Origin: Ophioderma brevispina | Lineage: Eukaryota > Echinodermata > Ophiuroidea > Amphilepidida > Ophiodermatidae | NCBI GenBank assembly: GCA_023653785.1 | Contig: JAMKCH010019724.1 | Coordinates: 1-64,000 of the forward strand | Direction: 5' to 3' | DNA: 64,000 nucleotides | Shown here: in pieces, positions 1-11,224 of the stretch | Layout of the letters: each line of letters begins with the position of its first letter | How positions within the stretch are numbered: position 1 is the stretch's first letter | Program-made: the position numbers and the translations under genes | Notes under the pieces: generated by a model | Databases searched by the model: none | The model's input: only the letters and a program-made list of their open reading frames with translations | Told to the model about the DNA's origin: nothing

Positions 1-71
1 GAATCCCGGTCTGAATGTTTTTTTGAATTGTGTCGCAAAACATGCTAGATACACTGTAAATTCTGTCAGGG

Positions 72-1336
72 ATGTGAACACTAGGGTGGGGCATAAATAG
101 GGAAGTATTTATTTTCAAATCGGGCATGGTCAAAAGGTGTTCCACTTGGCCCAATATGAACAAATATACCCTTTAAAAAATTTTCAATGGGGGTCTTCGT
201 ATCCCACCACCACCCCTTTGTCCTATATAGGCTAAAATAAGCCAATTTTGCCATATTTTCACTTTTTTGTCACAATGGGAAAGTATGACATTCGACGACA
301 TGGTCCTATTCCATGTATAATCATTTTATAAACCTAAATTGATCATTTCAAATTGATATTTACTCATTTTAGACAAAATAAACGAGTTTGTGACCCCTTA
401 TTGGCCCATTTTGAACATAAAAGTCATGATAGATGTGTTGCCTGTAATAACCTACTTTTAATCTAACAAAGTTAAAGTAAGACAATAGAAAAGTTATTTA
501 AGACTGGAAATTCCCAATATGTAAGGAATGAAAGACGACCCTTCCCCCAGTAACCCCCATCCTACCCCTACCCCAAACTGCGGAGTACCTGTATCTGGAG
601 CTGGTTTTCATTCAAGTTTCAAGACCATTTTATTTCCCCAATTTGGATTATATTTACTTAGCAACTTTTTATTTCTTGCTCGGTGAGTTTTAGGTGGGGC
701 ATGATCTGTTATCATGGGGGTGGTCTCTGGTGGAAATTGTTCACCTCCCCTATAAACCCACCCCACCCCCAACAGATACATTTCTGTGTAATTACATTGT
801 CAGTCTCACACTTGAATATCTATTTATAATCTGCTAAATTAATGACTTTGTTTAAAAATGAAGCAAATGTGTCATTTGTAAGAAAATAATACCATAAATT
901 GATATCGATCATTGTAAAAAGCACGTAGTTCTAACTGTATCCCACTAAAGTTACGCACAGTAGAGCAGTATCTGCTTGTGTTTGTGTGTGTGTTTCGTTT
1001 TCTCTGAATACTCCTTTAGGTCGGATACATTTGTTCATCTGATGACAAATCAAAAGCCCTGCAGTTAAAGTTTTAAGCCTTGAAACTTAAAGTAAGCAAA
1101 TTAGTATTTTATGGCCAAAAACAAAGACAAGTACCTGGGCAATTGTAACACATTCTCAAACCATACAGTATATAGTGCTAATCATGTAAATTTGTGTCCG
1201 ATGGGTAATATTGAATTGAATTTCCTATCTTAAAATCTTGAAATATAAATCCCATGTAATTGACAAGGACAAGTTGCACTAGAAAGAACCAGGTGAATGA
1301 TGGTTTGCAAGGAGGATACAGTGTCATGGAAAGATA
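72..1336. repeat. Left arm of ~1.2 kb terminal inverted repeat (element PAL-1)
   Basis: This stretch read in reverse complement matches 2707-4020 over nearly its whole length. Landmarks are the outer GGGTGGGGC/GCCCCACCC blocks, the 'ACCACCACCCC' block near 206, and 'AGATAGGAAATTCAATT' (reverse complement near 1220, forward near 2931). Small indels interrupt the match. The arm stops where the LINE tail begins at about 1337. No gene is visible inside. It is one end of a large inverted-repeat DNA element. Confidence 0.85.
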
Positions 1337-2062
1337 GCCCAACGACTCTACGCACCACCGCCTTGGCTCTGGTCTACAGCACTGCTGAATATGCCGCTCC
1401 AGCTTGGTGCAACAGCTCTCACACAAAGAAGCTGGACACGGTACTCAACGAGACCTTGAGAACCATAAATGGCTGCCTCTGCCCCACTCCACCTGAGATT
1501 CTACCAGTGCTTTCAGGCATTGCACCTGCAGTACTTCGGAGAGAACACCACATGCACAAACTAGTGAATAAGGCTCTGCTGGACAACAAGCACCTGCTGC
1601 ATAACACTGTCAAAGAATCACACCAGCTCGGCAGACAGAGACTGAGCTCTCGTCGACCTTTCTGTCGACACGCTGCTAAACTCTCCAGCTCCCCATTCAA
1701 CATCTTACAGACATGGAATACTGCTTGGCTAGATACTCCAAGACCAGACCAACTCACTATTACATCTATGACAGAACTACCACCTGGTAGCAATCTTACA
1801 CGCAAGGAATGGGTCACCTTAAACCGGATTCGCACAGGAGTCGGCCGCTTCAACAGCAATATGCACCGATGGGGGCTGGGGCCATCTCCAGCCTGCCAAT
1901 GTGGTTCTCCATCCCAGACTGCGGATCACATTCTCAATGAGTGCCCTACCTTTCGTCCACCGGTGGACACAGACTTCTCAAACCCCAACCAATCAACAGT
2001 GAGCTGGCTCCATCGTTTACAACATATTTAGCTGCTGCCTCATACGCAAGAAGAAGAAGAAC
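1337..2062 (+). mobile_element. 5'-truncated non-LTR retrotransposon ORF2 C-terminus
   Basis: The frame open from 1297 to 2031 carries the region after the reverse transcriptase domain of a LINE ORF2. The LINE part begins at about 1337, because from there it matches the minus-strand copy near 58150. Visible marks are AAPAWCNSSHTKKLD, an RIRTGVG segment and a terminal CxC..H..C cluster (ACQCGS...ADHILNECP). Such cysteine/histidine clusters close the ORF2 of many Jockey/CR1/I-like elements. The 3' end is a GAAGAAGAA microsatellite, as at the other copy (57441). No RT or endonuclease domain is present. It sits inside the PAL-1 inverted-repeat element, at the edge of the left arm, so it inserted after that element. 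Only the superfamily is sure; the clade is not. Confidence 0.8.
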
Positions 2063-2650
2063 CAACGTGAGTGATTAAGACCTTCAGGCTCATACACCAA
2101 ATCATCTGGCCAGTTTCTAGGATCACTGCTGTACAGAATTCATACAAGATTTTTGGATCCCAACTTAGATCCTGTACAACTTCTTTAGGGAGGATGGGGA
2201 AGTAGGTCTTTGGATTGGCTTAAAATCTACAAGGTCTCTTGGAAGAGAGATATTCTTTGAGTTGGCTGCCAATCTTTCCACTGTATGAAATTGGTCCAGT
2301 TGTAGGTCCATCATAATGAGTAATTAAGGCCCTAAATAGCAACTCAATGCCATGCAAAAGACAAATTTGCCACTGGAGAGGTTTTCCAAGAAATATTTTT
2401 AAGTAGCTGATAGCACCTGCTTTGTAGCCAACATTCACATTTGTTCCTTCGGCACCAACAACTGTGGGATGCAATTGCTGATTCTTGATGAGTTTGTAGA
2501 CAGCTTTGGCTACATTTACACCATGACTTGAAGGAGTAACATGGGTCAAGTATGTTCCACCTGGCTCTCCTATGCAAACATAATGCTAATGCCTCCTCAG
2601 TTTTCATACTTGGATAAACCACTATGCCATTTATTTCTTTTCTATTTCTA
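2063..2650 (-). pseudogene. Broken transposon-type ORF inside PAL-1
   Basis: Two overlapping minus-strand frames (2344-2622 and 2220-2549) join into one protein if a frameshift near 2550 is allowed. Order: EPGGTYLTHVTP, then GAEGTNVNVGYKAGAI, LGKPLQWQICLLHGIEL, DGPTTGPISYSGKIG, and after a further break near 2220 a 'VVDFKPI ... VVQDLSWD' segment. I recognise this pattern (GT.VN.G..GG.I, LGRPLQW..CLLH.NEL, TSGP..FSG.IG) from large uncharacterised, repeated proteins in invertebrate genomes. I cannot give the family a firm name or a catalytic mechanism. Its place between inverted repeats fits a transposase-related gene. The LINE tail ending at 2062 cuts it off, so it is dead. Confidence 0.55.
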
Positions 2651-2706
2651 GTCTTGTTATCCTATCTTTCTTGCCATCCAAAATATAAACGTGTGATTCT
2701 ATATTT

Positions 2707-4020
2707 TCATGCCACTGTATCTCCATACATCCATCCTCCACCTGGTTCTTTATTGTGTCCACATTGTTCAGCTCGGATCTAGGGAGGGCCGTGCCTCCCT
2801 GTATTCTGCAAAACCTTTCAAAATCAGCCCAGTTTTGACATTTGAGCCTTTCAGCCCCGGTAATTTTGACGTTTTTAAATCCGGCTCCCGCCCTGTTGTG
2901 TCTGTTAATACAGGATTTTGAGATAGGAAATTCAATTAAATATTACCCTTCGCCCAATTTACATGTTTAAGGACTATATGCTGCTGTATGGTAACTGTCT
3001 TGTTTGTACAATCCATAAAATAATATTTGCTTACCTTAATTTCAATGCCCTAAAATTTTGGAATACAATAAAAAAGCAAAGAAAAATTCAGTCATAGAGT
3101 GAAAAACAGTAAAATTAAGTTAAATGGACAGAGAACCGGCCTTTAGTGGGATAGAGGTTAGAACTAACGCTTTTGAGCAGAGTGGCCAATTTGGATCTGT
3201 AGAATTATTTTCTTACTTGTACGACACATTTGCTTCATTTTTAAGCAAAGTCATTCATTTATTGGATTGATAAATATATCCAAATGTGATGCTGACATTT
3301 CATTGCCAGTAATGTATTGCTTGGTGTGGGGTGGGTTAATGGGGGGGTGAAAAATTTCCACCAGAGATCACCCCCATGATAACAGATCATGCCCCCCCCA
3401 ACAAGGGGGAAAAATAAACGCCATTAAGTAAATATAAATCCAAATTGTGAAATATCATGGTCTTGAAACTTGACAACCAGCTCCAGGTACATGTACTCCA
3501 CCGTTTGGGGTAGGGTGGGATTGTGTTACGGTGGGGGGGGGGGCAGGGTTTTGTTGTGTTTCATCTCTTATCTTTTGGGAATTTTCAGGTCTTAAATACA
3601 AATTAAAGTAGGAAATAGAACAGTCAAATAAAAGTGGTTTGAAAAACACATGTCTAGCGTTATGAATGTTTCTTTCAACATGGGCCAGTTTTGGCTAATA
3701 AGGGGGTCACAGACGAACGTTTGTCTAAATATAAAATATCATTTGAAATGATCATTTAGTTTAATAAATGATTATACATGGAATAGGACCAGGTCGTCGA
3801 ATGTCATACCTTCCCATTGTTGACAAAACGTGAAAATATGCAAATTGGCTTTATTTTATTATAGGACAAGGGGGTGGTGGTGGAACGAAGACCCCCATTG
3901 AAAAAATTTTTTAAAGGGTTATTTTTTCATATTGGGCCAAATGGAACACCGTTTGACCATACCCGATTTGAAAATAAATACTTCCTCTATTTTTATGGCC
4001 CCACCCTACTCTCCACATGT
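2707..4020. repeat. Right arm of PAL-1 inverted repeat
   Basis: Reverse-complement partner of 72-1336. The innermost match is the 'CCACTGTATC' and 'CACCTGGTTCTTT' blocks at 2711-2755; the outermost is 'GCCCCACCCTA' near 4000. One segment, 2771-2905, has no partner in the left arm and is an insertion listed separately. The arms differ by many small indels, so the element is not a very recent arrival. Confidence 0.85.
2771..2905 (-). repeat. Dispersed repeat inserted in the right PAL-1 arm
   Basis: Absent from the left arm. In reverse complement it matches 31545-31670: 'GATCTAGGGAGG', 'TCTGCAAAA', 'AAAATCAGCCCA' and 'TTTCAGCCCCGGTAATTTTGA' blocks occur in the same order. It is a short non-coding repeat family; the class is unknown. 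Confidence 0.6.
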
Positions 4021-5099
4021 CCTTGGACATATGCAGATAATATTAGCAGTCCTTTAAATCGGCAACCCCGACGATCATTTTGACATCAGAATATTGCTAA
4101 GCAAAAGCAATACCACGTCACCTCCATGCTCCAAAATTTTTTCACACAATTAAGTGGAAATCAAAGAAGGCTCGCCATTTTTTCACGAAGCTCAGATATT
4201 GGAGTTTCCTTATATCATTACAGAACACAAACCATAATATATTTAACTCGGCGGAAAAAACATGGTTGTAAGAACCAACATAGCTGATTTGGGGGTGGGG
4301 TAACTAAATCTGCAACCTTGGCAACACTGACTCTACTTAACATTTTGAATCAATGCCCACCAGAGATGATGATAAAATCCATGAAAATGAGCCAAAAACA
4401 TGCAATTTAAAGCTTAACTCCCCTTGTGGTGGATTTATTGATGTTTCCTTCAAATTTAAAGCACAATCTTGCAGGAGGGTAACACAGAATTCCTCTAGTG
4501 ATAATAAACAGTGAAATGAGTTGATAATATCACTGAATGTATAATCCTGACCTAAAATAAAAACCAGTTCTTTGACTCAGAATCGCATATCCCTGAGAAA
4601 TTAGTGTAGTCCATTTCCACTACAAATCATATAATCAAGAGGCATATTGTTTGGCTTTGGAGTTTTTCCTCAATGACGTTAATAAAATCTATCTTGAAAT
4701 GGTCGCTGGTTATTTACAATTTTTGTAGCTTTGAATATGCATGGGTATGACCGTTTAGTGACCCCGATTATTCAGCAGACTTACATTGAATATTCCATAA
4801 AAGTTCTGCCAAATCATCGTGTCACAAGGGACAGTGACCCAGGGTCCACTAACAGCCATACCCGCTACACATACAGAGCACTGTAAGAACTGTGATAAAT
4901 GCCCCGAGGGAATGAACATTCTCAAAAAGGGGGGGGGAGGGTCATTTATTACAGATGTCATTTGTTCAGTTACTATTTGTATTGCAAACCATAGCCCGGA
5001 CCATCTAGGTTTAGCCCAAACACTATGGTGCTCCATGCACAAAAGGATTATATTTAAACAAGCACAACATTAATGGCTGCATGAAAATAGCAAACTGGC
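4021..5099. other. Unassigned region
   Basis: AT-rich sequence with a G-run near 4929-4940. Open frames of 84-95 codons on both strands overlap each other and show no recognisable motif. I see no gene. Confidence 0.4.
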
Positions 5100-5101
5100 A
5101 C

Positions 5102-5467
5102 TTAAAGGCACTATCAGGATTGCTAAATCAGAAAATGAAAAAAATTGAAAAAAAATCAGATTTTTGCATGTCTGTAACAAGTACAGGTACCCTAACATAC
5201 ACTGCAAATGATAAGGCCAGAAGCAAGCTAATAAGTACAAAATTGGATATTTTAGTCAATAGTGTCCGAACGGACACTTCCTACTACACGTAATTGAATG
5301 GAGAGTCATATCTTTGAACACTGCCGTTTTCTTCCTTTTCTGTCGATTCTTTAGTTGTAATAAGTAACTTTATGAGGATTATACAGATATATCCTTCACT
5401 TTTAAGCTATTTCTGCAAATTTAAAATGTTTTGTCTCATCCGGATGAATCACTGATAGTGTCTTTAA
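5102..5467. mobile_element. MITE family A, copy 1 (TTAAAGGCACTATCAG ends)
   Basis: The left end TTAAAGGCACTATCAG (5102-5117) and right end CTGATAGTGTCTTTAA (5452-5467) are inverted repeats matching at 15 of 16 bases. The 366-bp body has no coding capacity. The right half recurs at 33760-33849 and the left end at 32582, which defines a family. Single ends also appear near 17612 and 42190. Non-autonomous DNA transposon; superfamily not assigned. Confidence 0.75.
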
Positions 5468-5978
5468 ATGGCTTATTTTAACACATTTTTCTACATTTAG
5501 CAAAGGTATTTTCACTTTAATTTGACAACTTACTGGGTGAATTGTGGACAGATTAGCGAGTTTCAGGCTGGCTAATCTGTCACCAATCTTTGCAATTGCA
5601 ATTGTTAATTGTTTACTTGCATGTATGACATGTTTTTTGTTGTTTTTTTTTTTCATTTTTAGGAACATTTGCTTGAAAAAATGAGGGAGTTTTATTAGAA
5701 GTGGAATGTTTACTACAGTAAATAGGTATATCAGATGTGTTATTTGGTAATTTTAACTATCCAAAATAGTCATATGATCAAATGTTTGGTAATTAAAGGG
5801 CCTATGACAAAGTATGACTCTATTAATACAAAACTACTACAAGTCAAATCTTGTGAAAACCCCCTGGCAGGGACAAACACCTAACAGGGTCAAAAGTCAC
5901 ACAGGGGTCAATACGGGTCAAATTGTGTACACCCCAGATGAGTCTTGGGCCAGTGATCTTTTGACTATGTATGAAATT

Positions 5979-6344
5979 AAAGTCTGACTCAGAGATTTTT
6001 GAAATATATTTTTTTGTGTATTTATTGAAAATAGTCAATTAGAACTAAAGATAGTCACCTAAAATGCCCAATTCCAAAGTTTGAGATGTATCGGATTTTT
6101 CATTTGCATGCAGTAAACATGTATGTGTAGTATACAGTGCCATAGAGACTGTGTATAACTAAATTTCCGGATCCGGAAAATTTAATAACAACAGTTGCTA
6201 TTTTATCTATTGAAGGACTTACGATATGAGCTTCTATTGTCACACATGTTTATAGATATGGACAAGCATTATGAATATGCCAAAAACACAATTTATTTAA
6301 AATTTGGAGGGCACCCTGCTCGGGAATCTCTGCAGTCGGCCTTT
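5979..6344. mobile_element. MITE family M, copy 1 (AAAGTCTGACTCAGAG ends)
   Basis: Left end AAAGTCTGACTCAGAG (5979-5994) and right end CTCTGCAGTCGGCCTTT (to 6344) are imperfect inverted repeats. The inside holds the palindrome TTCCGGATCCGGAA at 6165-6178 and 'ATGGACAAGCATTAT'. A second copy with the same order of blocks lies at 59189-59564 inside a LINE. The flanks suggest an ATT target duplication here, which is uncertain. No coding capacity. Confidence 0.75.
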
Positions 6345-9050
6345 ATTCATCAGTATATGCAAGAGCACCTCACAACATGACTTGTTTGAAATGCGGTTTT
6401 TTAATCCTGGAGATTTTACATAGAATTCAATGGATTAAGCGCAGAAACCATAAAACACATTTTTGCATGTATGACCTCTGACCTACAGATATGTATCTCA
6501 CCAGATGAAGTATTACCTACTAAGGTTGTTTGGTGCAAGAGTCATCAAAATGGACTAGGGATCTGGGCAGTACAGCAACTTACTGGTGGAGACAGCTGCC
6601 GATGACAGCGCTGACAACCTGTGTTCCTGTAACCTGAATTCAACAACCTTTACAGCTTTATTCTGTTAAGGTTGTTGAATTCATAGTAGTCGGGTAAAGC
6701 TAGTCAGGTTATGGAAACACCTCTGATAACACTGACAACAGAATATGCTATGGCAAAATTTCTTTCTGACTGAAGCCCCCAGGGGGATAGAAAAGACATC
6801 ATTCTGATTTCTCAAGATTGTCCCTGCCTGAGTCACAGCTAGCGATAAAGTCAAGAAACTTTCTCATTGTTTTTGGATAAATGAAATATTTGTGTGGCAG
6901 GTCAACCACCCTCAGAATCAGTCATGATCTTATCAAACCAACTACTGAAGCTGACAAAATACATCTTTTTTCCAGGGCACTAGCAAAAAATGCATCAAAG
7001 TTGGTTTTTAACCCCAGAAGAACATAAATAGCACTAACAGCAGAAGACTTAATGTGGTCACAACAAGGTGGTTCTTGAAACGCTAGTGTCGCCTGCTTTC
7101 ATGATCACATGGAACATTTGTAGTAAAGCTAAAATGCCAAAATAAAGCTGGAGGGTTGTAGTGAAGTTTTTTACCAAAGTGAGAGACACTGGACAGATTC
7201 CATTATAACATTCGACAGTGGACTAGGCGGAACTCAATATTGCAAATGCAATAAAGGGATGCCTCGAGTACTGTAAGGAAAGATTTATGGGAAGAAATCC
7301 AAATTTAAATGCGGATTTATAAGCAAGTCTCGGCCCTAGTGTGAAGAGAGTACACAAATGTCCTGTACGAATCACTTACCTTGGCTAGTAGGTCTTCAGC
7401 TGATCAATTCCTCTTGACCTGACCTTTAGACCTATGACCTTTGTGCTACCATGAAATTGCCGTCCTTCATGCAGGCAACCAGATGTTTCCAAGCCACAAA
7501 GCCTCATCTAAGCTGCAGTCAAATCTTGTGAATCTCATCCTTTTGGACATCTATGGCTGACTGGTGATTGTGTTTGAAGCAGTCTTTACCACTTACCTTC
7601 TTAGTGATGCAACCACAGACCCCCTTCTGAATAACTTCACTGTGTCCATATTCCACCCAGCCTGGGGTACGAATGTGATGTCACTTCATTTATGCCTTTA
7701 AAAACTTTTGGTTGTTTCCTGTTGCTTTGAGTCAGTAAAAAGCCCCAAAACTTTAAAAGTTTTTGGGTATTTTAAGAGCAATTATGAGAAATTTTTAAGT
7801 CCAACCTATCAAGCTTAATTTTTTGGCTCAATTTGGCAAGCGTACAATCTGTTGTTATGCCTTACACACAGCTGCTTTCCCACATGTATCATGCTTGCAT
7901 ACTCCTTTAGTGAATACATGTTTGTTGCTATTGATCTTCAGTAGATAATGTAAATTTAACACAACCAGTTCTACACACTATGGCATCACTCCATACTTCA
8001 AGCTGAAAGGAGTACTTGAACAGTATGCTCCAACCTGCCAACAGAAGGGCTTGAATCTCTTACGATGAATGCATTTTCATGCGTAGACTTGGATCGGCCA
8101 TATTTGAAATTTTGAAGGTGCCCGCACAGCCGATAATTTTGCCGAGGTCACCACTGGCGGTCCGACTAAGCAATTAGAAAATATACTGAAATGGACAGCG
8201 ATCAAAAACTTTGCTGAAATAAATTTTAGTTTCACCACTCAGATGTTCCTCAGATGATCTAACCTGCTATTTTATGCAATAAAATCATCTGGATGTTAAA
8301 GGTGGGTGACCCATTCAACAAACTCATTCCCCCCCCCCCCTTTACAACATCAAAACTGAGTTTTTGAAATCAAAAGAAAGTTTATATTTGTCTCAATACC
8401 TGAGTGAAATGTGAGGCTCAGGAAATGTTTCCTTTTGATGCTGTGAACAAAAAAAAATCTCCAAATGCAGTCAACCACATTCATTAATACACAGAGTCCT
8501 ATGAGCCAATTTTGTACACATTTTTGTTTATACTGCTATCCAAACAGCTAATATTAGAATAGCCGATTTTACTCAGAATTCATAAGACATGTTTTGGTGA
8601 TATGTTTCAATGGGAGGGAGAAACATCATGAAAAATTGGACCATGATCAGGTCATCCACCTTTAATCATGCTCCAGCAATCTGTCAAAATTAGTTGGCCT
8701 CTTGCCCTCAATTATGCCAAGTGAGGAAATTTTAAGATTAAAACACAAACAAAAAACAATTTTGTTGGTCTGTTTCTCAACTTCTTCCAGTGACGAAACC
8801 AGGAGGGGGGCAGGGGCAAGAGGGCAGCTTTTCCCCTTGTGGGGAATCTTTTTTTTCATGCAGACCTATGTATGTGAAGGTCATGTAAATAGGCTCTTAA
8901 TTTGCGATTTTTTAGGCTCTTAATTTGCGACAGGGCCTTAACACTTTAGATCGGCATTTTGTGAACCTTGTGGAATAAAGCACACACTCTCTTGCATAAA
9001 AACTACCAAATTCCTAAGTGTGTCAGCGTGGTACCATACAGAAACATTGA
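6345..9050. other. Unassigned region with a perfect 16-bp hairpin
   Basis: No gene recognised. The clear structure is TGAATTCAACAACCTT (6635-6650) facing AAGGTTGTTGAATTCA (6668-6683), a perfect inverted repeat around 'TTTATTCTGTT', flanked by 'GTAACCTG' and 'CAGGTTA'. The same loop and outer motif occur in the foldback at 21005-21160. A C-run lies at 8331-8341. The start of a 'CCAGTGACGAAACCAGG' G-rich repeat is at 8788, like the hAT-like MITE at 24526. Confidence 0.5.
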
Positions 9051-9430
9051 CTATAGACACCTTTAGAAATCATATTTACACAGCCCATATGTCCCAGCTA
9101 CTCTGTGTCGCCGTGAGAGTGCAACAAGGTCATAAGTGCAATAGCTGCCATTTGTCAAATATTCCCATCAAACATTCTATTACGCCAAGTCTTTGGTCAG
9201 TGGCTCTTGAAATGGTTCTTCAGACGACATAGTCGCCTGAAAAACCATTTTAAGAGCAGGCAACTGAAGAACCATTTCAAGAGCCACTGGAAAGATGAAT
9301 TGAGTTATCCTAATACACGGCAGCACACAAATGTACCACATTGCAGCTATTGCACTTACGATCTTGTTGCACTCACATGATGGTGTCTATTGCATCAGCT
9401 ACTGGAAAATACATTGAGCTTTTTGGGTAG
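9050..9430. repeat. Foldback element with 25-bp perfect stem
   Basis: 9199-9223 and 9264-9288 are perfect 25-base reverse complements (AGTGGCTCTTGAAATGGTTC...). A second outer pair, 9111-9151 against about 9335-9375 ('GTGCAACAAG' and 'AAGTGCAATAGCTGC' blocks), encloses them. The whole is a nested hairpin of roughly 300-380 bp without coding capacity. Confidence 0.7.
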
Positions 9431-9530
9431 AAGTGGCTGAAGGATATGTTCCCAAGTACACCATGGGGGGTTAAAAATTACTTGGACAGGAGATACATCA
9501 CATGTAAGCCAAAAAAAGCTACGCCAAGTA

Positions 9531-9822
9531 TGAATATTTATTTATCTTTCCCTGGAGATAGCCAGAGCACACAGGCGTTGGAAACAAAAATGTGCGCTTG
9601 GCCGGATTCGAACCGGCGACCTCCTTATTAGTAGAACGGCGCTCTTCCAACTGAGTCTGGGTTGGTAGAGGAGCGATAGATATCATCTATAGATGTCAGG
9701 TCCGAAAGGTGTCCATCGCTTTCCTAGTGGACAGCATCAGAACGGTATATTTACATATACAATTTTTTTTTCAACACCTGTGTGCACTGGCTATCTAAAG
9801 GGAAAGATTAATAAATATTATT
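9531..9822 (-). repeat. Inverted-repeat element enclosing a tRNA-like sequence
   Basis: Arms at about 9531-9590 and 9764-9822 are inverted copies ('TCTTTCCCT', 'GATAGCCAG', 'GCACACAGG' blocks). Between them, 9592-9665 read on the minus strand contains a tRNA-like A box (ACTCAGTTGGAAGAGCG) and an intact B box inside a perfect T-arm (GCCGG TTCGAAT CCGGC). The expected acceptor stem does not pair, so it is not a working tRNA gene. It is either a tRNA-derived SINE head or a tRNA pseudogene captured in a foldback element. Confidence 0.6.
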
Positions 9823-10748
9823 TTATCTACATGGAGAACTTAGTAGTTGAAATTTCAAGCTATGCCAAGATTCGGCGCATACTTTGACAAATCACGCATC
9901 GCGCAATGAGGTGCGATGTTCCTCCTGCCTCACATAGTCTGCTTGTGTTCGTTCCTGTCCAACAAATTATTAACCAGACTAGGTGTACTAGTGATGGATC
10001 CCTTTTTCACTACTTACCTTAAAGGTGCAACGAGAGATTTCACATATCAGGTGTCCCTAAAAAAATCGAAAATACTGATTTTTTGCACTGATGTAAAGCT
10101 TTCCATGAAAAACAACCCCACCTGAAATGATTAAGCTGAGGAATATTTATTTGGTACAAAAATTGTGAAATTGCTCATTTCATATAGAAGCAAACCCGAA
10201 ATTCAGCGCTATGTTTTTTATATTGAAATATAAGCAAATAAGAATCACCTTTTTTTCTCTCTTTTAAGGCATTTCTGTAGCCAAATACAAGGTAAGAAAT
10301 CTATTGAGTGTCTAGTCTATACGAAATTACTATTATGAAACAATATTTGGGTGCCTCAAAAATCGCTCGTTGCACCTTTAATGGCTACTATTTAGTCTGA
10401 AAATTAGCCTCGGGAGTGGAGAAGGTAGTTATGGTGCAGCCATTATCCGAGTAGACACACAGCTACTTTGTGTCTATGTCAAAGCCACTATGCTGACTTT
10501 TTGGATAGTATACAAATTGTCGGCACTGAATGCTTGTTCTTTGATAAGCATTTTTATTTTTGAGGAATATTTGAAATTTGAATTGAATATCATCGAAACC
10601 TTATATCATTGCATTTTGTATTCAAAATGGAAATGTCTACAAAAAATATTGAAAACAAACTGAACATGTGAGAATGCTATACCAATGCAGAAGAAAAACC
10701 TGGATTCCTGGTTTAGGTCTATTAGGTAGGTAGCCGGTGACTACTATA
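9823..10748. other. Unassigned region
   Basis: AT-rich. 'TTAAAGGTGCAACGAG' at 10019 faces 'CTCGTTGCACCTTTAA' at 10366-10381, an inverted pair about 360 bp apart. That suggests another MITE at 10019-10381. Otherwise nothing is recognised. Confidence 0.5.
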
Positions 10749-10964
10749 TTTGTTCATCACCTAATAGGCACGACTCTTCACACCGTGAATTGATATAGAA
10801 TCGTGCGGTGGGGCAACTGCAAGCAACACTGCCGCAGCACACGCAGTGCATGAGGTGACGCGCTACGCAGCTGTTGAAAGAGGGCGCTGTGTAAAACGCA
10901 ATTACTTTCACGGGCGGATAAACAAAAGCCTGAATAATTTTGACTCTATTAGGTGATGAACAAA
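10749..10964. mobile_element. Small element with perfect 19-bp inverted repeats
   Basis: TTTGTTCATCACCTAATAG (10749-10767) and its exact reverse complement (10946-10964) flank a 178-bp core. The core is GC-richer than its surroundings and has several CpG sites. There is no ORF that belongs to it and no clear target duplication. Probable MITE or foldback element. Confidence 0.65.
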
Positions 10965-11224
10965 GTAAAGAAATAAGAAAATGGCTGTGTAAAAAATGTG
11001 TACTGTACATATATATGGAATGTGGAATCCGTTGGTTCAAGGACCTGACCAAACCAAAACAAGAGCACCAATTGGTGCTGTAGCTCAGCAGTTTTATATG
11101 GGCACCACCAATCTGGGGGGAACAACATTTTCTATTATGCAGAGATTAATCTTGAGAAGTCCCCACATTTTTGGAGCAGAGGTAAGAGACATTATGAGTA
11201 GCACTCCAGTAGTTACACTAAATT

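Noticed and set aside
4755..5073. Overlapping 95- and 84-codon ORFs on opposite strands
   Set aside because: No recognised domain and no splice-site or promoter context that would favour either.
7598..7690. Possible short exon on the minus strand ending in AAG|GTAAGTGG, with another GTAAGTG donor at 7380
   Set aside because: The donors look good, but acceptors are weak, adjacent frames contain stops, and no protein motif is recognised. It could be chance in repeat-rich DNA.
9592..9675. tRNA gene on the minus strand
   Set aside because: The T-arm and B box are good, but the acceptor stem does not pair and the anticodon loop lacks the usual U33.
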